From: Spirogloea muscicola
Taxonomy: Eukaryota; Streptophyta; Zygnematophyceae; Spirogloeales; Spirogloeaceae
Direction of reading: 5' to 3'
Length of the DNA stretch: 57,570 nt
NCBI GenBank assembly: GCA_009602725.1
Contig: WELB01000112.1
Coordinates: 203,117 to 260,686 of the forward strand
The position numbers were made by a program, and so were the translations under genes. Each line of letters begins with the position of its first letter. Position 1 is the first letter of the stretch. The notes beneath the pieces are model-generated. The model did not search any database. It was not told where the DNA came from and saw only the letters and a list, made by a program, of their open reading frames with translations. This document shows, one piece after another, positions 11,597 to 22,685 of the stretch.

Positions 11597-14315
11597 TTAG
11601 CTGCGCTGGATTTGGTGGTGCCAGTGCCAGTGCTCCGGGCAGAGGCTGCTTGGCGTCTCCCCTTCGTTGTCGGCAGCCCCTGGGTCAGCACCTTCTTGGA
11701 GTAGCACTTCTGCCGCCTCGGCATGGGAGCAGATTGCCGCATAGTGCAGCGCTGTCTGACCATGAATGTCCTGCGCATCCAGCACAGCAAGCACTCGCAT
11801 TGACGCAGCTGCCGCAGCCAGCCCGACGAGGAGCCTACTTGCTGGCCCCCAAGATACCTATACCAGATTCACGAAGTTTTGTGGCGGTTTTGTGGCGGAT
11901 TGTCATCTGATGTAAAGCTTCAGTTGGCACTGAATTAGTGCCTCTGTTCACATCCCACGCAGGTTGGTGAACCAGACCCTGTGAACCAGGCCCGATGCTA
12001 GTGTGAACAGCAACTTCCACATTCAGAAGATGCTCGTGGAACCAGCCACATGTGCACCAATCAGCTGGCAGATTAAGATGATGGGGGGCACACCTTAGCA
12101 CGGTGGTTGGCACCACGCTGCAGCAGCAGGCGAAGGGCGCCCAGGTTGCCGCGGTCTGCTGCCCAGTGCAGCGCCGTGCAGCCCTCATCGTCTGCCAGGA
12201 CACACGAGGATGTCAAAATCCTATTTCAGCCATTGTTCCCCATTCGTGCAAGCAGCAATGCCGGCTTCCGCAGAGAGCAGCCCGAGCCACAAGGGCATCC
12301 TGCCAGCATCCTGGTGATGAGGCGAACCTCGCAGATCCACCTCCATGCCCTGGTCGAGGAGCCTTGCGAGGCCGGTTTCGTCACCCTCCCTTGCATGCGC
12401 ATGGACTGCAGCCTGGCCTCCACTCCTGCAGCTTGCACCCGCCATTGATGCCACAGCAGATTGACTGCCAGTCAGAGCTTGCCTGCTCGCATGATAGTAG
12501 CAGCACTTGCCGCCAGCACTAGCGTTGGCTGTTTGGACACGTGACAAGCAAAACCTGTGCTGATTCGCAGCGCAGCGCAAGCTGTCACACCTATTATCAT
12601 TGCCACCCCCCTCTGTAACCTCCTCCACCAGAGAGCTAAACACTGGCCCGCTGGTTCCACCCGCAGGCCTGCCGGGCCCGCCGTCGGGCTGCCCCTCTGC
12701 TCCATCAACACCTCTGCTGGTCTGCACGAGTCGCATGACATCCATATTCATCACTTCGGTTCTGCAGAGACGTCATGCAGTGCTGGAAGCGGGGTGATGC
12801 AAGGCACGAGGTCAGAAGGAGCAAGAAGACGAGCAGAGAGGGCACAGCTCACCGGCCCACTGCTGTTCCATTCTGGCTGCACCACAGACAGCACAGCAAT
12901 GTAGCTTGTCATTGCGTCCTCAGACGACATGCCCCCAAGCTTATTCCAAGCATCCCTGCGGAGCGAGGCCAAGCACTCAGCCACTTGGCAATCTCATCTC
13001 AGCAGCAAGCAAGCAAGCAAGCAATGGCCCGATTATCAGCGACAGAGCTCGATCATAGGTCAAGAGGGAGTAACGGGCTATACCACTTGGCACGCCCAGT
13101 GAAGCTGAACAAGGATGGCTGCGGTGTGCTGCATGGCCCGCATGTGGCCTGCTTATAGAGGCCATAGAGGGCCAGCTGCACAGCTGGTGGCGGGCCTGTA
13201 CCAGCACCAGCGCCTCCTGTGGCGGCCATAGTGGCAACATAGCTCGACGCCGCATCAAAAGCGTTGTCAAGGTCCGAAGGCTCAACTCCCTCCCAGTCGT
13301 CCTCAACATCCTCTTCAATATTGTCCGCCTCCTCGCCCGCTGAACATCAGGGCTTAGAGGGCAATATCAGGCCATGAAGCGGCCATGTACACGTTCACAA
13401 AACTCGGCATTCGCAACTGCGGGCCTCGTAGCCGCCAGCTAGTGCCAAAGTTTCCTAGCATCAGCAGATGACCATGGCAGAACACAGCTCTAGCAATTGC
13501 TCATGCAAGCAATGGAGATATATGGTGCTCCAAGGCGAAAGTGATGCAATGCGGCCGGCACGTGAGCAATGCAGGTCGCAGGACCACCCCAACACGTCAG
13601 GGCTGAGCTCACAGGGGAGCATAACAGCCAAGTGATGATCAGGGCGCAACTCACACCCCTGGGGCTGCTCACCTGCGGCAGGATGTGGAGGAGTCGAAAG
13701 CGCCTGCAATGGCGCCCCCTGCTCCTGCTCCGTGATGCCGTGCTGGCCAATCTTTGAGGAACTTCCAGGCCTCTTGCCTTCAAGCTGAGATTGCTGGTCA
13801 CCGGGCATTGTCGGCGCCGCTGCTGGAACTGCAGCGGTGCTGCGCCCAGTGTTGCTGCTCAATGGAGGCGCCTGCTGCCGAGGGGCCTCTGCTCCGCCTG
13901 CCGCTAGCGCGTCCTGCTCTGCTGAGGGCTTGGCAAGGTCGGATGAGGGCGGCCTTGTGACCCTCCCTGCCGCCGCTGCGGCGTCGCAATTCTCCGCCGC
14001 CTGCGAGGCGGCGGCGGCGGCGGCGGCCGGCTCCGCCTCCTCCTCCGCCGCCTCTCTCCCCTCCAGCCCGGCCTGCCTGCCCTCCGCCTCCGCCTCCCCG
14101 CCTCCCTCTGCCTCGCCTCCCTCCTCGCCGCCCTCCTCCTCGAGGAGCCGTTGCAGCGGCGTCCAGCCGCCGGCCTCGCCGCCGTCGCCTCCGCCGCCGC
14201 CGGCGGCGAGCGGCGCGCGCTCCAGGCGCAGGCTGGCCCGGCGGAAGTCCAGGAGCACGCCGACGAGGCGGCACAGCATCCAGCCCAGGGCCAGCGTCAG
14301 CAGCGCGTGGCCCAC
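11597..14315 (-). CDS. ACBP: Membrane-anchored acyl-CoA-binding protein with ankyrin repeats (ACBP1/2 type)
   Basis: Exons (minus): about 14315-13673, 13339-13084, 12955-12853, 12761-12591, 12425-12328, 12191-12094, 11770-11597. The N-terminus is a hydrophobic helix ([20 protein letters not shown]), then ~150 residues of acidic, low-complexity linker. Next comes the acyl-CoA-binding domain ([43 protein letters not shown]). [11 protein letters not shown] linker follows, then ankyrin repeats ([58 protein letters not shown]). This order matches Arabidopsis ACBP1/ACBP2, which bind long-chain acyl-CoA at the ER and plasma membrane. No ATG is seen at the start, and an N at 14319 probably hides it. 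The junction 12853/12761 does not keep the frame. Confidence 0.9.
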
Positions 14316-14579
14316 CGCNGCGGCGCGCGGCGCGCGGCGCGGGGCGCGGCGCCAGCCCTACTCCGGGGTTGGAGAATGGGCGGCGCGGCCGCTGAGAAGC
14401 ATGCATTGCAAGGCGGGGCGGGGCGCCCAGATCAGCGTCGAATTTTTTTTCAAAAAAATGACCCCCGTCCACCAAGAGCTCCGCCGTTTCACCGCTGATA
14501 CAGTCATCAACACCGTCTGTATGCACCTGGCTGGCATTCACAGCTGCACCTTCGTGCCGGACGAGCCCTCGCTGCTGCC

Positions 14580-14654
14580 TCTGGCTCTGTCCAGGGGACC
14601 CACTTCCAGGACCCTAGCCTCTCTGATTTGCGGCTGCTTAGCAGGGGTTACTGA
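14580..14654 (+). mobile_element. Retroelement tail fragment (SDLRLLSRGY-stop)
   Basis: A short open stretch reads SGSVQGTHFQDPSLSDLRLL then SRGY and a TGA at 14652-14654. It matches the C-terminal end shared by many fragments in this window. Stem-loops follow at 14688 and 14834. Confidence 0.7.
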
Positions 14655-14687
14655 GTGATTCTTCTTGTACTCTGTTCATTCTTTTTT

Positions 14688-14706
14688 GGGCTGGCTGTTC
14701 CAGCCC
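14688..14706 (+). repeat. Stem-loop GGGCTGG / CCAGCCC (retroelement 3' motif)
   Basis: A perfect 7-bp stem with a 5-base loop (CTGTT). It is preceded by TTCATTCTTTTTT and followed by CAATGGGCGAGCCC. The same arrangement recurs across the window with a changing loop and a conserved stem. Confidence 0.8.
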
Positions 14707-14833
14707 ATATTCTCAATGGGCGAGCCCTTCTTCTTCTGATTTGTAGCTGCTTTCTTTCTTTGTGTGCTTTGATTTCTTAGCGCTTCCTCTGGCTTCCTCT
14801 GGCCCCCTTCTCGTTCTTTGTTCATTCTTTTTG

Positions 14834-14852
14834 GGGCTGGCTTGTCCAGCCC
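14834..14852 (+). repeat. Stem-loop GGGCTGG / CCAGCCC, second copy
   Basis: Same 7-bp stem with loop CTTGT, again followed by CTCAATGGGCGAGCCC. It lies about 146 bases after the previous copy, suggesting nested or tandem insertion. Confidence 0.8.
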
Positions 14853-15079
14853 CTATCCTCAATGGGCGAGCCCTTTCTTTCTATATCGGCAGTTGCATTC
14901 TTCTTTTGCCAAGTGACACCTTCTGAGGCGGCTTGTCGACAAGCCGGGGCCTGTTGATCACAGCCCCCGACTTCCGTGGCCTAATCGATGCACCCGGTCA
15001 CCCATCCGGCCGACACATCCGCCCGCGCGGCATGGGTCGCCACGGGGGCGCCGACGTGGCACCGCCCGCCCGAAGGAAC

Positions 15080-15230
15080 TCCAGCGCTTTCCACTCCTCA
15101 ACGAGAGAAGTGGCACTCCAGATGGCGAAGGGGCCTGAAGAAGCTATGTCAGGCTATAGCTTTTCGTCAGGGGGATAGTTTCCCGGCAGCTAGTCTGTCG
15201 GATCTGAGGCTACTCACTCGTACCTACTGA
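15080..15230 (+). mobile_element. Retroelement tail fragment (SDLRLLTRTY-stop)
   Basis: The frame ends FRQGDSFPAAS then SDLRLLTRTY and TGA at 15228-15230. About 85 bases around the stop are identical to the fragment at 19436-19520. It lies opposite an inverted copy at 15415-15666. Confidence 0.7.
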
Positions 15231-15407
15231 GTGATCCATCCTCCCCCTGTTCTGACATAGCATCCTCCGGCCCCTTTGTAGCTGCTAATCGCTTGTAGGC
15301 CCCTCCAAACCTTTGTCAATTCTTTCTGGGCTGGCTTTTCGCAGCCCTTGCCCCCATTGCCCCCATTGGAGTGCCACTTCTTCTTCTATGTCAGGACGGG
15401 GAAGGAT

Positions 15408-15666
15408 GGACCACTCAATACTTACGAGTGAAGAGCCTCAAGTCCGACAGACTAGCTGCCGGAAAACTATCCCCCTGACGAAAGCCGGAGGCCGCAGCGA
15501 GAGCACGGCCAGCACGCAAATGCAAGGCGTGGGCCATGGACCGCTGAAGGGAGACCGACAATCTCATACGATAGACTTGGGCCCACGAGCCAGCGGCGTT
15601 GAACGCGTGCTGTATTCGTACACACCCACCATCCATATATCCAATATTTGTAGGAAAAACAAGCAC
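15408..15666 (-). mobile_element. Inverted retroelement tail fragment
   Basis: On the minus strand this reads YRMRLSVSLQRSMAHALHLR, then AGRALAAASGFRQGD and SDLRLFTRKY-stop. Its last ~80 bases are nearly the reverse complement of 15157-15240, making an inverted repeat with a ~170-base spacer. Confidence 0.75.
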
Positions 15667-15809
15667 AAAATGAAAGTAAGTAGCTACGAAGCACTCAGTA
15701 CCCCCTGCTAAGAAAATATCGTGTAGTTGAAATAAACGAATGCCAAATGGCCAAGTACAAAGGCAAGCACATCTGAAGACCTACATAACCAACAAAGCCA
15801 AGCAGCCTC

Positions 15810-15961
15810 ATGTCAGAGAAACTTGGTTCCTGGAAGCGGCTCCCCGGGCCAGAGCCAGAGACAGCAGCGGCAGCGAGGGCTCTTCCGGCACGCAGGTGCA
15901 GCGCGCGGGCCATAGACCTCTGCAGAGAGACGGCCAAGCGCATGCAGTACAGCTGCGCTAG
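15810..15961 (-). mobile_element. Degenerate inverted retroelement tail fragment
   Basis: The minus strand carries AQLYCMRLAVSLQRSMARAL, LRAGRALAAA and a decayed tail (SFSDMRLL) without the usual stop. It is an older copy of the same family. A GGGCTGGC...CCCAGCC hairpin lies at about 16150 on the plus strand. Confidence 0.6.
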
Positions 15962-16685
15962 CGACCCGGCTGCATGAAAGTCCACAGGCTCCCCATGGAA
16001 GCGGCGGGCGATGGCGTTTCGTGAGAGCTGGTTGAGCAGCTCAAGCCACCAATGGGCGAGCCCTTCTCCCTTCTCCAATATATAGCTCCTTGGGTCCCTG
16101 TGTGCTTTGGCGCTTGCTCTGGCCCCTTTGAACCTCGTTCATTCATTGTTTGGGCTGGCCTCTCCCAGCCACCGCCCTCTCCTGGAAGCGTCCTTTCTCA
16201 ATATACATATGCATGTGTGTATCATAAGGCTTGTTCGTTATTCCATACCTTTATATCAATATCAGTAAATCGCGACCACCACCTCTCCACTTCACAAGCG
16301 TCGCCTATACTTCCATTGAAACCATCACCCTACCACTATGAAGTCAAACCAATGGCCTGCCCTCATTGGTCAGAGAAATTCTCAAGCTTACCAGCGCAGG
16401 TAGTCTTGACAAACTGACCCTTGATTGACACTGACATATTTTCTTATATTTCCTTGAGCTTCTTATAGCGAGCGACAGCACTTAAAGTGGACAATAGTTC
16501 AATATGAACAGGCCTAGGACTCCTGTTCTTCAGTAGAGGCCTGGTACTTATCGTTGTATGACATGCCTTTTGCATCCTCATATAAGATGCCTTTCGCATT
16601 CATCTCTCCTCAATGACCTACAGATTCTGCTAATGTGAATTCTGAGGTTCATGGTACAATCTGCATTGATGGGCTTTCGTCATAG

Positions 16686-18459
16686 TCATAACGGGTATGG
16701 TTGCTGCATGAGAGTGTAGTGCAAAGCTTGCGGAGGCAAAGCACGTGTGAACCAGCAAGCACGTGACAAACAGATATCAGAAAAGCTGGTTGGCCATGTG
16801 ATACTTGCGTGAGGACTCCCAATCTGGGTAGCATCTCGGCAGGCCGCTTTGTGGTCACGATAAGCCAGCAACCGTTTTCTACAAGGACTCTATGGACCGA
16901 TGTGGCCACAGCAGGCAGAATACCAGATCTAGAGCCCCCAACGCAGAGGAGCAGCCCTTGCAGGGGCTGCTCAAAATCCTCATCGGCCCAAGAAAAGCTA
17001 GATACAGTCTTTTGTCCAGATTGACAGGTTGCACGAAAACGAATCGAAGTTTCTGAGAGAGCATCCCGTCTTTGACTTTGACAAGTGGTGATCGGAAAAG
17101 GAGGAGGTTGGTCTTGCGCTGATGCATTGTTGCATGGCCAGGCTGAAGCTTGGAGATGAAGAGGAGGCCCTGCATTACTGGAGTCGAGATCCTCTGATGA
17201 CAAGGCCTTGCTTTGGCAGAGAAGCGCATCCAATGTGCCTTTGTCCACGACAACATCACAGCAACAACCTGAACCTCACAAATGTGCAACTTGAGAGATT
17301 AACTCAACCATTTGTTGTTGATCGAGGAGGGGTCTTGGCAAGAGCATCATGTGAAGGGATGTTCGCACATGATCGGCTTCAGTGGAGCTTTGCAACCTAT
17401 GCAGAGAATATTGAACGAAGATGCACCACGAAGTTGCAGATTTGATGCGTCCATAACCGCTTGGTCCAAGGATGAGTGCTGTCCTTGAGATGCCCTTGAT
17501 CGCAGCACCTGCCACCAATTGACGAGCAGAGTGTTGCTGATCTGGACAACTCACCCATCATATTTGGTCAACATGTGAGGAAGTATCGTGCCTAATGAAA
17601 ATAGGTGCAATTACGTCCATGAAAAGTACTCAAAGCATGGTTGGCACCAAGGATAGTCAAAGCTAAAGCATCATTGGCACCAAGAATAGCCAATGCTATC
17701 ATGCACGTGCCCATTGCAAGATTGCATTAGGCTTCTTAGCTCTCTCGCTTAGGCAGAAGCTTTGAGTCTATTAAAGCAATGCATATCAATGCCTCGCCAT
17801 GCACTAAGTATCTATCGTAGACCAGAGGGAGAATGACTCCAAGCTTACGGTTGAGCTAATGTCCGTGCTAAGAACATGGAACCCGCTCTGCGCCATGGCT
17901 GAACTCCACGCTGAGTTGCCACAACCGATCTCCAAGAGCGTGCAAGCTCCCGTGGCAAGCTCACCAGCGAGGTAGCCCATGTGGAACTCGGCATAGGAAA
18001 CATCGTACCTGATTGCTCTTACAACGTCCATGCCACAAACAGTGGCGCATTGAGGCATCACCCCCAAACCAGGACAGCAGTCTCTCCTCAAGTCAGACTG
18101 TGTACTTTGATATGCTGGACACAGGTTATGCAAATCATCATGCAGCAAAGTGGACACTCCTAGACGTATCTGCAGAAGACTCTGGAGAACAACTGTACGA
18201 TATCTGAGAAGGCCTCATATGTACAAGAGCTTATGACGACCTTGCAGCTGCCGTGCACGCATGCCTTGAGGCTATGCAGTGCCGCTGAGGCTGTTAGATT
18301 GCAAGAGGCCATGATTGCTGCGGCTCTAAGAGCGGCAAACACATCCAGACTCCTCAGGCTGCTCGCAAGCATGCTCACCAGTCATACGTCACGTCGGGCT
18401 CGCCGGCGTACCGCCGCGCCCAGTACGCAGCTGTGGCATAGTCCCCAGGGCTGGCCGGT
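16686..18459 (-). CDS. METTL13/EEF1AKMT4-like class I SAM methyltransferase (first exon unresolved)
   Basis: Exons (minus): 18459-18379, 18008-17849, 17508-17397, 17268-16859, 16823-16686; all junction phases agree. Landmarks: YWARRYAGEPDVTYDWYDVS (family N-terminal YW..RY...W motif), SAM motif I LLEIGCGNSAW, DIS at the end of strand 2, MDASNL, then CDVVVDKGTLDALL, the hallmark of this family. After that come HRVLVENGCWLI and a GSPHASITW segment where the GxP..R loop is expected. Known relatives methylate eEF1A, so a translation-factor substrate is likely, but that is inference. The stretch from 17230 to 16990 is Ser/Gln-rich and may be an insertion. The initiating exon should lie at 18460-18900; a Met-Arg-Asp-Ala ORF at 18850-18662 is a candidate, but I could not join it in phase. 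Confidence 0.8.
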
Positions 18460-19190
18460 CTGCACTCAGCAGCAGGCGCGTGAGAATGAGCGCTCTCCAA
18501 ACAAGAATATCCCCAGTTCCGTCAGCGCCTGAGAGCGCCAGACCCATTGCCATCTGTGTGCTGCTCGCTGAGACGAGGCGCCTGGACAAACCAGCACAGC
18601 TGCGAGCAAGCGCCCCTGAACCCCTACAACCGTAAAACCCTAAACCCAGAACCCCTAAATCCTAAGCCCTCAACCCGCTGCCGCTGCCACTGCCGGTGCA
18701 GGGCCAGGGGACAGAGGCGGCGGCGCACACGCGGTGGGCTGGGAAGGCCGCTCCGGGCGCCGTCTCGTCCGCGAAGAGGCCCGCAAAATCATCCGGGCAA
18801 GGCTCGCCGCCGGCGGTGGCGGCAGCCTCCTCCATCGCCGCGTCTCGCACGTCCGCTGCCGGCGAGGCTTCAGGGCTTTAGGCCAAGGCGATGGAGAGCG
18901 TTGCGCCCGCGGCGGTTCCGCGCCTCCGCCGCTGCCTCGCGATGCGGCGACGTCTTCACGCTCTCTCAGCTCTCAGCTGCGCAGCTCGGGAAAGTCTTAC
19001 GAAGGGGACGATGGCTATGAAAGAAGAAGAGCGCTTCCAAATTGACTGCTAGCTGAGAGAGGCCAGCCCAAAGAGAGAAAGGAATGGACATGGTCTGAAA
19101 GGGCCGGATGACTTGAAAATAACAAAATACTAACCGCTAAGACAAAGAAACGAGTCAGCTCATCCACCACCGGCTTCCGTGGCGGCGCTC
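18460..19190. other. GC-rich upstream region of the methyltransferase gene
   Basis: This holds a GC-rich minus-strand open frame (18850-18662) that may contain the first exon of the methyltransferase. A telo-box-like element lies between them. No other gene is seen. Confidence 0.35.
18634..18647 (-). promoter_or_regulatory. Telo-box-like element (AAAACCCTAAACCC)
   Basis: One and a half units of the plant-type telomere motif CCCTAAA, followed by degenerate CCCCTAAATCCTAAGCCC to about 18672. In plants, AAACCCTAA boxes occur upstream of genes for the translation machinery. It lies just upstream of, or within the 5' UTR of, the methyltransferase gene. A short interstitial telomeric relic is the alternative. 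Confidence 0.45.
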
Positions 19191-19377
19191 CGGCTCCAAA
19201 GTTAGCCAGTCGGATTGTATGTGCTCACCCGTGGATACTAACGTTACATTGTTACTTAGCCGCCTTAGCATGCTTCTTCACATGTAGCCCCACTTACTGT
19301 ACTAGCTTCTGCCTGAACAATGTGTTGACTTGAATTGGCACCCTTTCATCCCAGGCCCACTGCGCAGCTTCTCACCC

Positions 19378-19506
19378 TTTTCCATGTCCCCCGCTCTGCA
19401 TCTGCGTGCTGGCCATGCTCTCGCTGCGGCCTCCAGCTTTCGTCAGGGGGATAGTTTCCCGGCAGCTAGTCTGTCGGATCTGAGGCTACTCACTCGTACC
19501 TACTGA
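19378..19506 (+). mobile_element. Retroelement tail fragment
   Basis: Reads SPALHLRAGHALAAASSFRQ, then GDSFPAAS and SDLRLLTRTY with TGA at 19504-19506. It is identical over about 85 bases to the copy ending at 15230. A decayed relative of the GFRGGAPAP subtype lies just upstream at about 19170-19240. Confidence 0.75.
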
Positions 19507-19555
19507 GTGATCCATCCTCCCCCGCAGCTCAGACGCGGCATCGCTGGCAGCTCAC

Positions 19556-20089
19556 ATGTTCAGGTGCTCACGGGGCGGGGAGCGGACAGGCACACACGAC
19601 CTGCTGCGCAACGCCATGTTTGGCATCCTTGTCGAGGCGGGTTACACGGTGGCGCTCGAAAATACCAGCATCATGCCTCCGACCGCTGGGGCGGATGGCC
19701 GCGTCCACACCCGGCGGGCCGATCTCGTCGCCAGCGCGCTCGTCGGGGGGCCTCGGCTCATCTCCGATGTGGTCACGACTGACTGCGTTGTCTACGGCAG
19801 CGCCAAGCGATCGTTGGCGGAGGCGGGCTACGCAATCCGCCAAGCGGCGGGCGCAAAGGAACGGAAATACTCCGACCTCCCGGTGGGCGACGAATTTGTC
19901 CCACTGGCTGTCGACGTCCACGGCGCCTTTGCCACCAAATGGCTGGACCTGCTTCACCGCCTTGGGCGGCGCGCAGCGGCCCGCCGCCACGGGCAACAGG
20001 GTGAGCTGCCTGGTTTTAACGTGGCCGGGTCCCTCGCTCAGGTCTACCGGATGCGCTTGGCTATCTCTTTGCAGCGTCGTATTATGTAG
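19556..20089 (+). mobile_element. Retroelement ORF fragment, subfamily A, with nuclease-like module
   Basis: An open frame of ~177 codons. Order: HDLLRNAMFGILVEAGYTVA, RRADLVASA, ISDVVTTD, AKERKYSDL, EFVPLAVDVHGAF, LLHRLGRRAAARR, then SLAQVYRMRLAISLQR. The frame breaks after SLQRRIM and the tail continues from about 20160. It resembles the module that follows reverse transcriptase in many protist non-LTR elements: an HD motif, an RAD(L/V) strand, an F.PL...D.HG strand and a Leu/Arg helix ending in SLQR. The Asp-rich strands suggest a PD-(D/E)XK nuclease fold; this is inference. No reverse transcriptase domain is in the window. Confidence 0.65.
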
Positions 20090-20157
20090 CCTTGTTTAGT
20101 CTGCACTCGACTCTGCCTGAACAATGTATTGGCTTGAATTGGCCTCCCTTTCAATTC

Positions 20158-20389
20158 ATGCGCCCCGCGCGCCTTCTCTCTTTGCAGCGGTCCCTTGCCT
20201 TCGCGGTTCACCTGCGCGCCGGCCGCGCTTTGGCTGCGGCCTCCGGCTACCGTCAGGGCGACGTCTTTCCGCCGTCTAGCTATTCAGACTTGCATCTTCT
20301 GACTAGAGGTTACTGAGAGTCCCCTTGAGGCGACGTCTTCCCGCCCTCTAGCTGTTCTGACCTGCACTTGCTGACTAGAGGGTACTGAG
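20158..20389 (+). mobile_element. Retroelement tail with partial tandem duplication of the last 20 codons
   Basis: The first copy ends SYSDLHLLTRGY-TGA (314-316 of the 20 kb line, i.e. 20314-20316). About 12 bases later GACGTCTTCCCGCC restarts and ends again in SCSDLHLLTRGY-TGA at 20387-20389. GGGCTGGC stem-loops follow at about 20467, 20574 and 20704. Confidence 0.75.
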
Positions 20390-20459
20390 AGCCTCCTTGT
20401 CGTCTAAGCACTTAGTCCCCTGCTTTCTGCGCCATTCGGCTCCTCTTGACCTTGTCCAT

Positions 20460-20850
20460 TCCTTTTGGGCTGGCTTCTCCCAGCCACCAGTCAATTCGGC
20501 CGCGCTTTTCTCCCCCTTGCTGCTGTCTTAGTACTTAGCACCCAGGATTCTTCTGTCCTTGTCCATTCCTTTTGGGCTGGCCTCTCCCAGCCACCAGTCA
20601 ATCTGGCCGCGCTTGCTCTCCCCCTGTTCTGCCCTAGCATTTTCCGGCCCCTTTGTAGCTGCTAATGCTCGTAGGCCCCTCCAAACCTTTGTCAATTCTT
20701 TTTGGGCTGGCTTTTCGAAGCCCTTGCCCCCATTGGAAGTGCCACTTCTTCTTCCTCTTCAAAGGAAGTGTACCTTGACTAATTCCATTCTGGGCTGGAG
20801 GTCAGCCCCAAGAACAAGTTCATGCTCTCCCAATGCAACACAATGGCTGT
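20460..20850 (+). repeat. Cluster of retroelement 3' stem-loops
   Basis: Three forward copies of TTTTGGGCTGGC-loop-CAGCC (about 20465, 20572, 20702) and one in reverse orientation (about 20848, ggctgtgagaggccagccc). Each is preceded by a 'CTTTGTCAATTC' or 'CTTGTCCATTCC' lead. They mark several stacked 3' ends. Confidence 0.7.
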
Positions 20851-22685
20851 GAGAGGCCAGCCCAAAGAAGGCTACGAGGTCTGAGAGGTCCAGAAGGAAC
20901 TGGACAAAAAGCATCAAACAAGGTCATTGCCAAAGAAGGCTCGTGTCAGCACCGGCAGGTTGGAAAGACTTGGCTCGTGGCCCATGGAGGGACCCCACAC
21001 GCAGTCCCCGACCCCAACAAAGTTCGACAAGGAACTAGCTGTACACGGCGTGTCTCAAGCAGCAGTTGGACGACAATCCACCCATCCTGACGTTGCATCC
21101 ATCCCGTGGAAGCTTCCTGTGTGGCCAGCAGGCACAGGCCTGTAGAAGGGAATGTCTTAGTTATGACTTTCTAGGCGCAACTCGCCTCAGAACAGACTTC
21201 CCTTGAAGGACACTCCCAGGTCTCAAAGGCACGACTATTTCTGGTTGCTCCGCAAGTCGCATTCCGCAAGTCGCATTTAAGGATTTGATCAATTATACTA
21301 ATCTACTAATTGATCAGCATTCAACTTGCTTGTCAACTCCAGTAGACACTTTTATACATTGTAACAGCCCTCTCGCTGTTCTGTAGCTTTGCTTCCAGGA
21401 TCAATATCCAAGCAATGCATGTCCCTCATTGAGTTAGCGCATCCTGTAAGAAAAGTGGACAAAGGGAATGCCTCAAGAATTGATGCGCGGGCACTGCTGC
21501 AATTATTCAAGATACTTCGAGAACCTACAAAGACACTCGCGAATTTCATTATCTGCAAGCTCAGGGATGGCTAAGATGAGCCCTTTGGACAGCATGCGTG
21601 GTTACCAATTCTTCTCCAGACTTGTGCACGAGTAGCCGCGGCTGTGGTAAAGTACTCTAGTGCCTGATCGGCCTCATCCTAGCCTAGCATGTACGTGTGC
21701 GTGAGAAGCCGGGGCTATGATTGGGTGCGCTTGTGCTTGGATATCCTCATCCTGGCCTAGCAAGCCGAGGCTATTTTGCTTTCTCCATCCACGCCAGCAT
21801 AACTAGTGACCACTAGTCAAGTCACCTTGTAAGTGATGTCGCAAACACAATGTGCGAGCATTGGCTGTAATCCGCCCTTGCTCCTACCCGCGATCGCACC
21901 AAGTGGTGCGCAAGTCCTAGTAAATAAGTTCTTGGCAGCACAGGGGCTTGACGATTTCTCATATTCAAAAACCCGTTGTAGCTATGTGCCTGCCTCTGCC
22001 TATACTCGCAGCAGTCACCTGCCTCAAAGTGGACAGTCTTTGCGTCCACACAAGTGTGACATGAACCAACATCAAAACTTACGCAAACAGCGGCAGCTTG
22101 GTTTACCATCAGCATGGTCAGTCATCACGCCCCTTCACTGAGTTGCTCCACGACAACTACAAAAGCAGCCTTGCAGGATCTTGTCAGCATACACTGCAAT
22201 AGATGTCAGCGCAAGAGCATGAAGAGCAAGATCGCACTATAGCACTTGACACGAAGTCGCCAGTAGCTCACAGTAGAGCAAAAATGCTGGATTCAGCGGT
22301 GATCTATTCAGCTGGTGCAGGTGAAAAGAATGATGCATGCAAATGACTACAGGCTGGAGGGAACAGGTCCCGCCGCCTACCCATCCTCTCATGGAGACTT
22401 ACTCCTGCCTACACCCTTGACGATTGCCCCTAGCACGGATGCGTGGCCGCGCAAGGGGGGGGCTTGTCTGCCTTGACTGCGAAAGCCAGAGTGAAAGGCC
22501 ACTGGCACCGGAATGCCCCTGTGTGTGCTTGCACCACCTAGTGCATGCAGAGCCCGCCAGGTCTTTGTCCTGACAAAAGTAGGCTCGTGGTCCTAAATGT
22601 ATATCACTAAACAAACACGTACATGAGAGCCGAGCTGCTAAGCCTTTACAGGGAAGAAATGTGATCTCCAGATGTGAGCTTGTCG
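20851..22685. other. Intergenic, no gene recognised
   Basis: Only short unconnected frames are present. From about 21200 the composition becomes AT-richer. The part next to 22685 is probably the SPINDLY 3' UTR. Confidence 0.4.

Noticed and set aside
13798-14658. Large open frames on both strands over the ACBP first exon
   Set aside because: GC-rich sequence lacks stops in every frame; only the minus frame with the hydrophobic helix and acidic linker connects to the ACBP domain.
18634-18672. True telomere or chromosome end
   Set aside because: Only about two degenerate units, flanked by genes on both sides.
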